Source of the DNA: Selaginella moellendorffii
Taxonomy: Eukaryota > Streptophyta > Lycopodiopsida > Selaginellales > Selaginellaceae
Assembly (NCBI RefSeq): GCF_000143415.4
Contig: NW_003314374.1
Location: 90,593-136,473, forward strand
Direction of reading: 5' to 3'
Length of the DNA: 45,881 nucleotides
In this document: one piece after another, positions 10,794 to 20,495 of the stretch
Layout: each line of letters starts with the position of its first letter
Numbering within the stretch: position 1 is the first letter of the stretch
Position numbers and translations under genes: made by a program
The notes under the pieces: model-generated
Databases searched by the model: none
What the model saw: only the letters and a program-made list of their open reading frames with translations
What the model was told of the DNA's origin: nothing

Positions 10794-12362
10794 TCAAAGA
10801 CCATGAACAATAAGTTTCCCAGCTCTCCTCACATTTTCCAGCGCTTCAAGCATCTGCACGTTCTCAGTCCTGGTAAAGATGCCGTGGAGTAAGTCGTAGA
10901 CACTGGCCGTGAATGGGCAGAGCATGTCTTGCATGTAGACAAAGACGTGAGAGATCTCCTCCATCTGGCCCATCTGCTCGTAAGCCCGGATCATCGTCTC
11001 GTACACCCCAGGCGTCCGGTTCACCCCCTTGTCCAGCACTGCCGCGAAAAACTCCACGCACGAATCATAGTACCCGGCCTTGAAGCACACCTCGAGCAGC
11101 TCCACGTACACGCTGCCTCGTATCCGGCACGACGAGCACTGCATCTCCTTGAACACCGCGATGGTGTCGTCCCAGCACTGCGCCGCCGAGAAAGCCTTGA
11201 TCAAGGTGATGAAGAACTGCTCGCCGAGCTTCACACTGTCGTGATCGATCGTCTTGAGCAGCTCCAGAGCCTTGTCGTAGAGGCCGGCCTTGCAGTAGAG
11301 GCCCAGCATGATCACGTAGCTTGCCTCGTTGGGCCGGTTCCCAGAGCCGAGGATGCAATCGTCGAAGACGCGGACAGCTTCCTCCAGCTTGCCGGCTCTC
11401 ACGTAGGACTCAAGCACGCAGTTGAGGAGATAGATGTCGGGCTGGATCTGGCACCCGGCCATGGACTGGAAGAGGTCCTCCACTTGCTGAGTCTGGCCGG
11501 CCTTGGCGTAGACGTTCATCAGGCTGGTATACGCGATCTTGTCCAGCTTGATGCCCTGGAGCTTCATCCGGTTGAGAAGCGTTCGCACGATGCTGGACGA
11601 GCCGGGTATCTCCTTGCAAACTGAAAAGAGCTGGCTGTACGTCACCACCGTGGGCCTCACTTTGCTGTCCTCCATGTCCTGGAAGATCTTGAGCGCGTCC
11701 ATGCCTCGACCATCTCGACTATACACCCGGATCATGAGGTTGCAGATGAAGGAGTTGGGAGCTACGTTGATCTGCTGCATGAGGCCATACCACTTCTCGC
11801 AAACTTCCACCTGCTGAGCGTCCGAGGCCTCCTTGATCACGGCCTCGAACAAGCCAAAGTCGAGGTAAAAGCTGTTGTCGTGCATCCAGTCTACCAGGCT
11901 GTTGAGAGCACCCCATTTTCGAGCCACCAGGAGCCTGTGGAGCATCGTGAGCGCAGTGTCCAGATTCAAAGGGACGTCGCCTTGTTTCCTGGCCCAGTCG
12001 AAGAATCCATTTGCCAGCCTCGTGTCGCGGACGAGCTTGAGCACCATGGCAACGTCTCGAGGTGACGAGAGCTTCGTTCTCACTCCATCTAGCTTCTCGT
12101 CCAGATCTTCCAGGTAAACGGTGTCGTTGAGCACTGCCACCACTTGATTAACTAGCTGGGTGTCGAGAGAAGCCGCTGGAGGGGTGCTCACGTCGATGGT
12201 GTTCTTCCTCGGTTTCCTCTTTCTGTGTCGAATGTGGTAGGCTACGTTGTCAATGCCGCCTCCTGTTCCTTGCGGTGAGGGTTGCGTAGAGAAGCCCAAA
12301 CCAGCGACGAACCTCACGGCACCCACGATCTTGTGCAGCCTTCTCGTTGCTCCGGTGAGCAT
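10794..12362 (-). CDS. P-class pentatricopeptide repeat protein
   Basis: Intronless, 522 aa from the ATG at 12362. The N-terminus (MLTGATRRLHKIVGAV...) is rich in Arg and hydrophobic residues and low in acidic ones, as in organelle targeting peptides. The body is a run of about 35-aa helical repeats such as NSFICNLMIRVYSRDGRG, TSLMNVYAKAGQTQ and EASYVIMLGLYCKAGLYDKA, without E, E+ or DYW extensions, so P class. Such proteins bind organellar RNA and affect its processing, stability or translation; the target cannot be read from sequence. The frame stays open upstream to 12704, but that part overlaps LPXC exons 5-6 in another frame, so I place the start after the LPXC stop. Only 17 nt separate the two genes. 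Confidence 0.88.
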   Translation of the reverse strand: MLTGATRRLHKIVGAVRFVAGLGFSTQPSPQGTGGGIDNVAYHIRHRKRKPRKNTIDVSTPPAASLDTQLVNQVVAVLNDTVYLEDLDEKLDGVRTKLSSPRDVAMVLKLVRDTRLANGFFDWARKQGDVPLNLDTALTMLHRLLVARKWGALNSLVDWMHDNSFYLDFGLFEAVIKEASDAQQVEVCEKWYGLMQQINVAPNSFICNLMIRVYSRDGRGMDALKIFQDMEDSKVRPTVVTYSQLFSVCKEIPGSSSIVRTLLNRMKLQGIKLDKIAYTSLMNVYAKAGQTQQVEDLFQSMAGCQIQPDIYLLNCVLESYVRAGKLEEAVRVFDDCILGSGNRPNEASYVIMLGLYCKAGLYDKALELLKTIDHDSVKLGEQFFITLIKAFSAAQCWDDTIAVFKEMQCSSCRIRGSVYVELLEVCFKAGYYDSCVEFFAAVLDKGVNRTPGVYETMIRAYEQMGQMEEISHVFVYMQDMLCPFTASVYDLLHGIFTRTENVQMLEALENVRRAGKLIVHGL

Positions 12363-12379
12363 TGAAGTTCGGAAGAACC

Positions 12380-13645
12380 CTAAGCGTCTGAGGATTCTTC
12401 GTGGGTTCGAAGAAGCGCCTTGCAGAACCTTACGTGCAATGCGTGACTTGCCTGGATTGAAAAGAAAACCAGAAAAAAGTGTCATGGACAGCTCAAGTTC
12501 TTTCATACCTTGAAGGCGAAGATATGAGCGACGGGGAGACCGTGATGGCCACCTCGACAGCACAACGAGATATCGCCCAAGAGGTCGAGCATCTTGTGTC
12601 GGCAAGGCTCGTCCCGGAATCGAAGCGGCGGATTCACCCAGCCAGTTACTTTTCTGTTTAAACAAAGAGAAGACGAAGAGATACGAAACGAGAAAGGAAC
12701 ACATGATCTTACTTGCAGATCAAAGCGTTCTCTCGACTTCCTCCTTGGATCAGCTTTGCTCCTCTCAGCATTTCAATCTGCGAAAATAGAAACTTTTGAA
12801 GTGTCTAGAGGAACAAATGTGACCTGCTCATATAAACCGAAGGTCCGAGCCGGAGCAACCTCTTCGCGAAAGGAGCAAGAATCCGGAAAGTAAGTGAAGC
12901 ACTGAGTTCCAATCGCAGGATGCTAAATCCAAAAGATGTAAGTGATCGATCAACAAAAAGAGACAAGAAAGAGAGTACCTCGCGAAAATCGATACAGTAC
13001 GTAAGCATGGAGGTCGAAGCTGGGAAAGCCGCTACAAACGAGTCCGATTCCGGGTTCCCGACATGGACTGGAAACTTAGGCTTGAACCTCTTTCTTCTAG
13101 CAACAGCATTCCCATCCTTGTCTTTGGCAGCACAGATCCCAGCGCGATCGATTGCTTCCACCCACGGCAACGCCGATCCATCCAGCAAAGGCACCTCGTC
13201 ATTCCCTTCCAGATGAATCCGGCAGTTGTCCACGCACAAGCCCTCCAAGGCCGCTAGAACATGCTCCACCGTGCGTATCCTCCCCACGCGAGTACTCAGC
13301 TTGCAAGCCTCCGGCACCACAAATTCTGCCGACGCTGGAATCGTGTAGTCCCTTGGATCTTCCCGGAGCGTGAAGAATCTCCCAGCGCCGGCTCGAGCAG
13401 GGAAGATCGTCACGCGCGTCTCCTTGCCAGTGTGTAATCCAATGCCGGATCGCGTCACCGGGGTCACGATCGAGGTCTGGAACGCTGGCTGCGACGAAAT
13501 ATCAGAGTAGATCCCAGGCGCTGGATCTATCGCTTACCTCTTCGCGCAGGCAGGGAGGAGTGGATTGCGCTCCTATCGCCAGAGCTCGCGTTGCCAGCGC
13601 CAGCGCCCTCGCCCTCGCCCTTGCCCTGGAAGAAGGCGCTAGCAT
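12380..13645 (-). CDS. LPXC: UDP-3-O-acyl-N-acetylglucosamine deacetylase (LpxC), plant form
   Basis: Spliced from 13645-13538, 13488-12979, 12922-12824, 12777-12713, 12653-12509 and 12451-12380: 332 aa, all GT-AG introns of 46-60 nt, frame intact. LpxC removes the acetyl group from UDP-3-O-acyl-GlcNAc, the committed step toward lipid A; plants keep the early pathway in mitochondria. The first ~36 residues alternate Arg and Ala, as in a transit peptide. Metal and catalytic residues are all present: Glu111-His112 (TVEH), His280, Lys281 and Asp284 (PCRHKMLD), and His312 (ASHALH). HPAIGTQCF and the FGLYEQ...[12 protein letters not shown] block also match the family. The length fits one LpxC domain plus a targeting sequence. 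The start was chosen because only this ATG gives a frame joining phase 0 into exon 2. It is divergent from the kinesin gene, 278 bp away. Confidence 0.93.
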
Positions 13646-13923
13646 TATTTTGAAAAACCGCAAGAGTTAGGATTCTAGGGTTCTTGGGGATACCGGTTGT
13701 TCTTCTACGGAGAGGCGCCGGTAGAAGGTCCAGGGGGCACTGCCGCTGATCGATCATCGATGGGGCAAACAGGCATGGTTTGGTCTTGCTGCCAGCGCTG
13801 CGGCATTCTGTTTGTTAGAACATCGCCGGTGTCGATGATCTTAGTGAGGAGGAAGGGCGAGGGTTGAAATCTTCTACTCTTCTTCATGCTCACAGCGAAT
13901 CTTTGAGAGAAGCAATTTCTAGG
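13646..13923. promoter_or_regulatory. Shared divergent promoter region, LPXC / kinesin
   Basis: 278 bp separate the two start codons. Both promoters and both 5' leaders must fit here. A TAGGATTCTAGGGTT stretch (about 13668-13682) resembles the AGGGTTT telo-box common in promoters of plant housekeeping and organelle genes. No clear TATA box was seen on either side. Confidence 0.45.
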
Positions 13924-16900
13924 ATGGATTCCGGCAAGCCGCCGCTCGCCGGGGTCAAGGATGCCGTGCAAGTGGCCGTGAACATCCGGCCTCTCATCGG
14001 ATCGGAGCTCTTGCAGGGCTGTAGGGATTGCATCAATGTTGTCGCTGGAGAGCCTCAGGTATGTTCTTTCGAGATTTCGATGCTCATTCTTTCTGGAAAC
14101 CATCACAGATCCAGCTCGGGACGCATTGTTTCACGTTTGATTACGTCTATGGCACTACCGAGTCATCGTCGTCCAAGATCTTCAAGGAGTGCGTAGCTCC
14201 GCTTGTGGATGGGCTCTTCTATGGCTACAATGCTACTGTTCTTGCGTATGGCCAGGTACTAGAGAGAATGCAAAGTTGATACGAGCGTTAGAAGTTTTAT
14301 TCTTTCCTTCTATCAAAACTTATGTGGCAGACTGGTTCTGGGAAGACATACACAATGGGAACAGGGTACACTCCTGGAGGGAACAATGGAGGAGTTATCC
14401 CCCAAGTCATGGAGAAGATTTTTAACAAAGTCCACCATCTCAGGAATCAAACGCACTTCCACATCCGAGTCTCGTTTATAGAGGTAATATCATTTTGTTC
14501 ATCAGCTTTGATTTGCATGAATGCTACTAAAAGTCTATGTTCTTGTAGATATTGAAAGAAGAAATCCACGACTTGCTTTGCGAAACAACAGTTACGAAGC
14601 AAGACACAAGTGGGATGAAGACGCCGCTGCTAACAAGACCATCAATTCAAATTCGGGAAAGCACTGCTGGAGAGATCAACCTTGCTGGCATCACAGAAAC
14701 CGATGTTCACACCTTGCAAGAGATGGCGTCGTGTTTAGCTCAAGGTTCTCTTTCCCGTGCGACCGGAAGCACGAATATGAATTCTCGTTCAAGGTTTGTT
14801 CTGTGTTTTCTGTCTCTAGTTTTCTTATTGATTGGTAAAGTATTGCAGCCGTTCGCATGCTATCTTCACCATCACTTTGGAACAGAAGAAAAAGCACCGT
14901 GAGAAGAGCTCTTCCTCTTTTGATGCTGCATGCGATGACTTTCTGTGTGGAAAGCTTCATCTTGTGGACCTTGCTGGGTCTGAGCGGGCAAAAAGGACTG
15001 GAACTGATGGGATGCGTTTTAAAGAGGGTACGCATTGCATGGCTGCCATCGTTAAGAAGTTGTCATCATCCATTTTTTTTGTTCTTGTAGGTGTTCATAT
15101 CAACAAAGGTCTTTTAGCTCTTGGGAATGTAATTAGCGTTCTTGGAGAGGACAAGAAGCGAAAGGAACCAAGACATGTGCCGTACAGGGATAGCAAGCTC
15201 ACTCGACTTTTACAGGTTTGTGGGAATCACTTTGAAGTCCTGTGATGATTTAATAAGTGCCTCGTGACAGGATTCACTTGGTGGTAACAGCAGGACTGTG
15301 ATGATAGGTATACAGCCTTGGCGATTTGTTTCCTTTTTTCTAATCTAAAATCCTTTTCGCAGCTTGTATCAGTCCGGCTGATTCAAATGTCGAGGAAACT
15401 CTTAATACTTTGAAGTACGCAAATCGGGCAAGAAATATCCAAAATAAACCAATTGTGAATAGAGATCCAATCGGGACAGAGATGCAGAAACTGCGACAGC
15501 AGCTCAATCTCTTACAGGCAGAGCTTGTTTGTGCTCGTGCAAGTGAATGCGCACCTACAGTTCTTGAGGTAAGGTCTTTTACAAAATCTAGCAAACATAA
15601 TTGAAATTGAGTGGCTTCGTAGGTTTTGAAGCAAAAGCTCTCTTCGTTGGAGGCTAGCAATGAAAAACTACGCAGGGAGTTAATGGAGTCGCAAGAAAGC
15701 TGTAACAGTCTTTGTCAACGTGCTCTTGATGCTCAAGTGGAGCGTGATAGGCTCTTACAGGAAGTTGAACGTCGTCCAACATCTGGTTATGACGAGCACA
15801 CAGCTGAGGTAGAACGATCTTGTTTTTTCTTGTCTCTCGGTTTAATCTAATTGCTCGATTGCAGCCTACCAGCTTGCTGCAGAGTTACATGAGAACAATT
15901 CATGATTTAGAAGCAGAGCTACAGCTGTTACGCACGTCGTGTTCTGGCGATGTTCGCCGCGTTTCAACTTCATCCGATGGAGGGTGCTCCGACATCGTTG
16001 ACGGAAACCATGGTCTTCTATCAGAAACACCTGCTTAATGTCGCATCTGATTGAGAATTATGCAGACGTTTTTGAGGAGGATGCCATGACTGCTAAGGAG
16101 GTGGAGCATCATCTGTTTCTAAGGGAGTGTATGGATAAGGAACTTCAAGAGTTGAATATGCAGCTGAAGGAGAAAGAGGTAAACTTTAATTTTTAGAAAC
16201 TGTGGCCAGGATTTTGAGATTTTCTTTTGAAAACATGATTTTTATCCGATGGTTCACAACCTGATCTTGTACTCTGCAGGCAGAGATGACTCGAGTTGCA
16301 AACAATGATGCTGCTGTACTCAAAGACCATTTCGATAAAAAAATACTGGAGCTTGAAGAGGAGAAGAAGAAGCTTCAGGTAAACTAAGCATTAGTCTTCT
16401 GTTTCTAATAATTTGAAATTATCAGATGGAGAAAAAGCTATTGTCGTCGGAGCTCGAATCACTTCATTCCTCTTCGGATGAACAGACCAAGAGGATTCAG
16501 AGTTCGTACGCACAGAAGTTGAAAGATCTGGAAACTCAGGTCCTATATTCTCTTACACACTTTTTTCTCCTTTTTATTTTTATTAATTGTTTTCTTTCTG
16601 GTAGATTTCTGATTTAAAAAAGCAGCAAGAAAAACATGCACAACTTTTGAGACTCAAGCAACGGAGTGATGATTCGGCGCAACGATTAGAGAATGAGATA
16701 CACCGAATCAAGCAGCAGAAGGCAATGTTTTCTACCGGGCAGATTTTCAGTTGGACTTACTTTGCAAGCTTACCATCTCCAGGTGCATTTGCAAAACCGC
16801 ATAAAGCAAGAATCTGAACATTTTAGGACATGGAAGGCTTGCCGGGAGAAAGAACTAATGCGCTTGCGCAAGGAAGGTAGACGGAATGAGTATGAGATGC

Positions 16901-18175
16901 ACAAGCTACAGACCTTGCATGAAAGGCAAAAACAGGTGAAGGAAGGTGTTTATTGTCACCACCATTTTAACATTTTGGCCTTTGCAGGTACTGCATAGGA
17001 AAACTGAGGAAGCAGCCACAGCTAGTCGAAGGCTTAAAGAAGTCCTTGAAGCTCGAAAACAGGAAGCTCGTGAAAACCATGTGTCAGGAACACCCGCTAA
17101 ACTGACTGCGAAGACATTTCAGGTTTGCTTCAGGCGTCTCTTGGTTTGTTACTAAGCATTGATTTCAACTTTTGTAGCAATGGTTTGATAACGAACTAGA
17201 AAGTGCTGTTAGGCTGCGAGAGGCGAGGCTTGCTTACGAGAAGCAGAATGCTTTGTAAGCACACTGGTCTCTCTTGGTTCAAATATTAACTTTTCTCTTT
17301 CAGCCAAGAGGGAGATGCGCGTTCGGACGCTCAGAACGCACCAACGAGGTATGCATTGCTTTGTCTATTTGGATTTTTCAGCTCATAATCGTTTCGCAAC
17401 AGCCCGTGCGACACGGAGGGTCTTTCGGTATCATCTTTCTCGAATGGACGTATTGATTCGTTGGAGAGGACGAGCACGGCAATTACCATCTCGACCACGG
17501 CATTAGATTTAGAAGAGGAACAATATAGAGTCAGGGGACCAGTTCGGTGGCAGCAAGTGCGTACTCTTGGAGATGCCAAGGATCTACTCAACTTCGTTTT
17601 CAACGTTGCAGCCTGTGCAAGGTTATTGAACGGAATCCCTGGACGTTTTCTAACAACAGTAGTTTTGTGATGTGCTGCAGATGCCAGCTAAGTGATAGAG
17701 AACACGAAAATAAAGAACTCAATGAGAAAATCAATCTCTTGCTGGATGAACTGCGGCAAACGGAGTGTCAGAAGAAGCAACTAGAAGAGCTGATGCCCAC
17801 GACCGCCAATAATACTGGTGTGTCGGATGCTCATGCGGACGAGCTCCTCCGGCTTGATATTGGGGGACTTTTGGAGGAGCAAGTTATGAGTTTCTCCAAT
17901 CCAGACGAACTTGGAGACGGGGTAAGTGCGCCAAATTGTGTGTGTGTGTGTGTTTTAGCAGTGTCTTCTTTTCTTTGCAGGCATGCCAGAGCATAGAACC
18001 AAATCCAGAGAGCTCAGGAAGGACTTGGAAATGGAGGAAAAGTGGCACTCCAAAGTGGCCGCTCCAGTTCAAGTGGAAGTGGCAAAAGCCTTGGCGGATA
18101 GCTCAGTGGACGCAAAAGAACGAGAAAGCTATAAGGCCGGCTTCCAGTGCGCTCAGGGTCCTGGACATGATTTGA
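13924..18175 (+). CDS. KIN4A: Kinesin-4 family motor, FRA1-like
   Basis: 21 exons by hand, 1022 aa, close to the roughly 1,035 aa of Arabidopsis FRA1: 13924-14058, 14109-14255, 14331-14483, 14549-14793, 14849-15027, 15091-15215, 15271-15307, 15363-15568, 15623-15808, 15865-16012, 16066-16178, 16280-16378, 16426-16539, 16605-16721, 16783-16935, 16988-17122, 17178-17254, 17304-17348, 17403-17621, 17681-17921, 17981-18175. The N-terminal motor carries the P-loop GQTGSGKT (residues ~93-100), switch I NSRSSRSHAIF, switch [16 protein letters not shown] and the neck [12 protein letters not shown] long coiled coil follows, then the tail motif [14 protein letters not shown] near the end, typical of the FRA1 group. 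FRA1 moves toward microtubule plus ends in the cell cortex and is needed for wall deposition. Intron 14 is GC-AG. The stop is 101 bp from the convergent PPR stop. Confidence 0.93.
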
Positions 18176-18276
18176 TTCCGGGAGCTCCTTTTTACAAGTT
18201 TTTCTACTCGAGTTTTAGCATCCCAGAGCAGGCATATTTTGACCAGAGTCAACAGTTGACCATGAAGTTTAAATTG

Positions 18277-20004
18277 TCAACGCATTTGAGACCAGAGTGC
18301 CACCCCGGCAACGCTCCGGGCATCGAAGGGTCCGTCTAGAGCATATTCTAGCGCATTTTCACCCAGGATGGCATCCCCTTGCTCCCTGCAAGCTCCCGCC
18401 ATGGACATCCACGCCATGGAGCTGGGCTGGTACGGCATAGACCCGGCCAGCTCGGCGGCCGTACACACCTCCCCGGAGCGCGCGAGCATGTCCACCATGC
18501 ACACGAAATGCCTGGCCCCCGGCTCCACGCCGTACATGGACCACATGGACACGAAATACGCCCACCCCGTCCGTACGAGGCCCGCGTGTGCGCACGCCGC
18601 CAGGACGTTAATGAAGGTCACGCCGTCGGGGGCCTCGCCGTGGAGCACCATGGCGTGGAATATCCCCAGCGCATCCCGCAGATGCCCGCTCTGGGCATAT
18701 GCCGCCAGCATCGCGGTCCAGGTGACGCGATCCCGGGAAGATTCCATAGCGTCGAAGAGATCCCTGGCCACTTCCAGGTGGCCCATCCTACCGTACATGG
18801 ACAGTAGCGCGTTGTGGGCCTGGGCGTCGTCTGGCCGTACGCCGCTGGCCAGGAGCTCGACATGGACGAGCTTGCCCTCGCGCTCGGCGGGCACGGCAGC
18901 GCAGGCATCGATCGCGGCCACAAATGTCTCGCGCACTGGATTGATCCCTTCCACGATCATGAGCTTGAAGAGATCCAAGGCCTCGCTGGGCCGCGCGCTC
19001 TGGCAGTAGCCAGAGATCATCGCGTTCCAGGCCACCGTGTCTCGATCGGGCATTTGATCGAAGATTTCTCGGGCACAGTCGATCTCGCCAAGCTTGTTGT
19101 AGCCTGAGATGATCGTAGTCCAAGAAATTGGATCAGGATGAGGCATGCGAGCCAGCAATCGCCGAGCTTCCTGCATTTGCCCTTTTTGGGCATATGCGGA
19201 AATAATCACGTTATAAGTCGCGGCTTCCGGGTCTTGGACCCGATCGAAGAGATTCCTTGCTTCTCGGAGATCGTCATCGCTGCCGCCAATGTATGCGGCG
19301 ATTATTGTCGTCCAGGATGTGGAGTCCTTGCTTGCGATGCGATCGAACATCCAGCGAGCGCGAGAAATATCCCCTATTTGGGCATATGCCGCGAAGAGGA
19401 TCGTCTGCGCGACCACGTCCTGTTGTTGCAACCCATTGAAAATTTCTTGCGCGCGATCGATCCGCCCTTGAGCTACACAAGCAGCCATGATCGAGGTGGA
19501 AGAAACGAGACCGAATTGTGGTGATCGATTAAGCAGCGCCATCGCGAGATCCAAATGCCCAGATTGGGCAAGCGCTGTGATTATCGCGTTCCAAGACACT
19601 GGATCTCTCTCCGGGCACTCACAGAAGAGATCGCTCGCCGCTACAACTCTATCCGCCCTCGCCAGCGCCGCTATCACCGTGTTGTACGACACCACGTCCC
19701 GGGCGGGCATCTTGGCAAAGATTCTCTCCGCCTCGCCGGGCTGGGAGTGCCGTACGTGCGCGGCGATGAGAATATTCCAGGAGAAGAGGTTCCGTGCGGC
19801 AGCGATGGCGTCGAAGGCGTTCCGTGCGTCTGCCAGGCTGCCCATAATTCCGTACATTTGGACCAGGGTGTTGGCCAGGAGAGTGTTCTTTAGGTAGTGC
19901 CTGGTCGCGGCAATTTGGACGTGGACGCGGTGGACGTCGATTAGGGTCGCGCAGCGCTGGATCAATCCCAGGTACCTGTGGAGCTCTTCCTTGGCCAAGA
20001 ACAT
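18277..20004 (-). CDS. PLS-class pentatricopeptide repeat protein ending in a partial E region
   Basis: Intronless, 575 aa from the ATG at 20004 (the open frame one codon upstream begins with TTG). Tandem repeats of P, L and S type fill most of the protein: NTLVQMYGIMGSLADARNAF, YNTVIAALARADRVVAASDL, WNAMISGYCQSARPSEALDL and others. Near the C-terminus, GVEPGARHFVCMVDMLARSG and MAWMSMAGACREQGD match the E-region start of RNA-editing PPR proteins, but the protein stops shortly after, without E+ or DYW. It probably acts in organellar C-to-U editing or splicing with a partner in trans; this is inference. No clear targeting peptide is visible. It is divergent from the WDR26-like gene (491 bp between starts). 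Confidence 0.88.
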   Translation of the reverse strand: MFLAKEELHRYLGLIQRCATLIDVHRVHVQIAATRHYLKNTLLANTLVQMYGIMGSLADARNAFDAIAAARNLFSWNILIAAHVRHSQPGEAERIFAKMPARDVVSYNTVIAALARADRVVAASDLFCECPERDPVSWNAIITALAQSGHLDLAMALLNRSPQFGLVSSTSIMAACVAQGRIDRAQEIFNGLQQQDVVAQTILFAAYAQIGDISRARWMFDRIASKDSTSWTTIIAAYIGGSDDDLREARNLFDRVQDPEAATYNVIISAYAQKGQMQEARRLLARMPHPDPISWTTIISGYNKLGEIDCAREIFDQMPDRDTVAWNAMISGYCQSARPSEALDLFKLMIVEGINPVRETFVAAIDACAAVPAEREGKLVHVELLASGVRPDDAQAHNALLSMYGRMGHLEVARDLFDAMESSRDRVTWTAMLAAYAQSGHLRDALGIFHAMVLHGEAPDGVTFINVLAACAHAGLVRTGWAYFVSMWSMYGVEPGARHFVCMVDMLARSGEVCTAAELAGSMPYQPSSMAWMSMAGACREQGDAILGENALEYALDGPFDARSVAGVALWSQMR

Positions 20005-20495
20005 CAAAGCATTGATTGATCGATCGATTGAGAAGAGAAACTATGGATGGATTGATAGACTTGGAAGAATGTATCGCATGCAATCAGATAAGCGCTCGCG
20101 CAGCCATTTTGACGTAGAATCTCTCTCTCTCTCTCTCTCTGTGTTCCTTAGAGAAGACGTAGCGTAGCGTCTTTGCGGGCGGATTCCAAGAGCCTACGCT
20201 CAATGCGGTTAATTTCCAAAAGAAAGACGCCACCATCAACAACAACAAAGCAAACGCAAACGCACACACAACCATCACACGAAGAAGGCAAAAAAATGAG
20301 ATAAAAATTCGGGCAGGGCCAGGGCTAGGGTTTGCCAGTTTCTTTGGAGGGCGAAGGCGCTAGAGGGCAGCGGCGAGCGCCTCGACATCGGGCCAGGTTT
20401 GGGGATTTTGGATTCGGTGTGGCCGCAGCGAGCAAGGCGAAGATCCGTCGCGGCGGCGCCCCGGTTTATGGGATAGAGGGGGCTGTGCCCGTTTC
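20005..20495. promoter_or_regulatory. Shared divergent promoter region, PPR / WDR26-like gene
   Basis: 491 bp between start codons. It contains a (CT)11 microsatellite at 20119-20140, which reads as a GA repeat upstream of the PPR start, and a CTAGGGTTT telo-box near 20325-20333 upstream of the WD40 gene. GA repeats and telo-boxes are common plant core-promoter elements. No clear TATA box. Confidence 0.5.
20119..20140. repeat. (CT)n microsatellite
   Basis: Eleven CT units in the promoter or 5' leader of the minus-strand PPR gene. Confidence 0.9.

Noticed and set aside
12363-12704. N-terminal extension of the P-class PPR open frame to 636 aa
   Set aside because: This part overlaps LPXC exons 5-6 and introns in a different frame; LPXC exons are well supported by family motifs and frame continuity.
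12380-13645. LpxC as bacterial contamination or a recent bacterial transfer
   Set aside because: Five spliceosomal introns, an organellar-type leader and plant neighbours on both sides argue for a resident plant gene.
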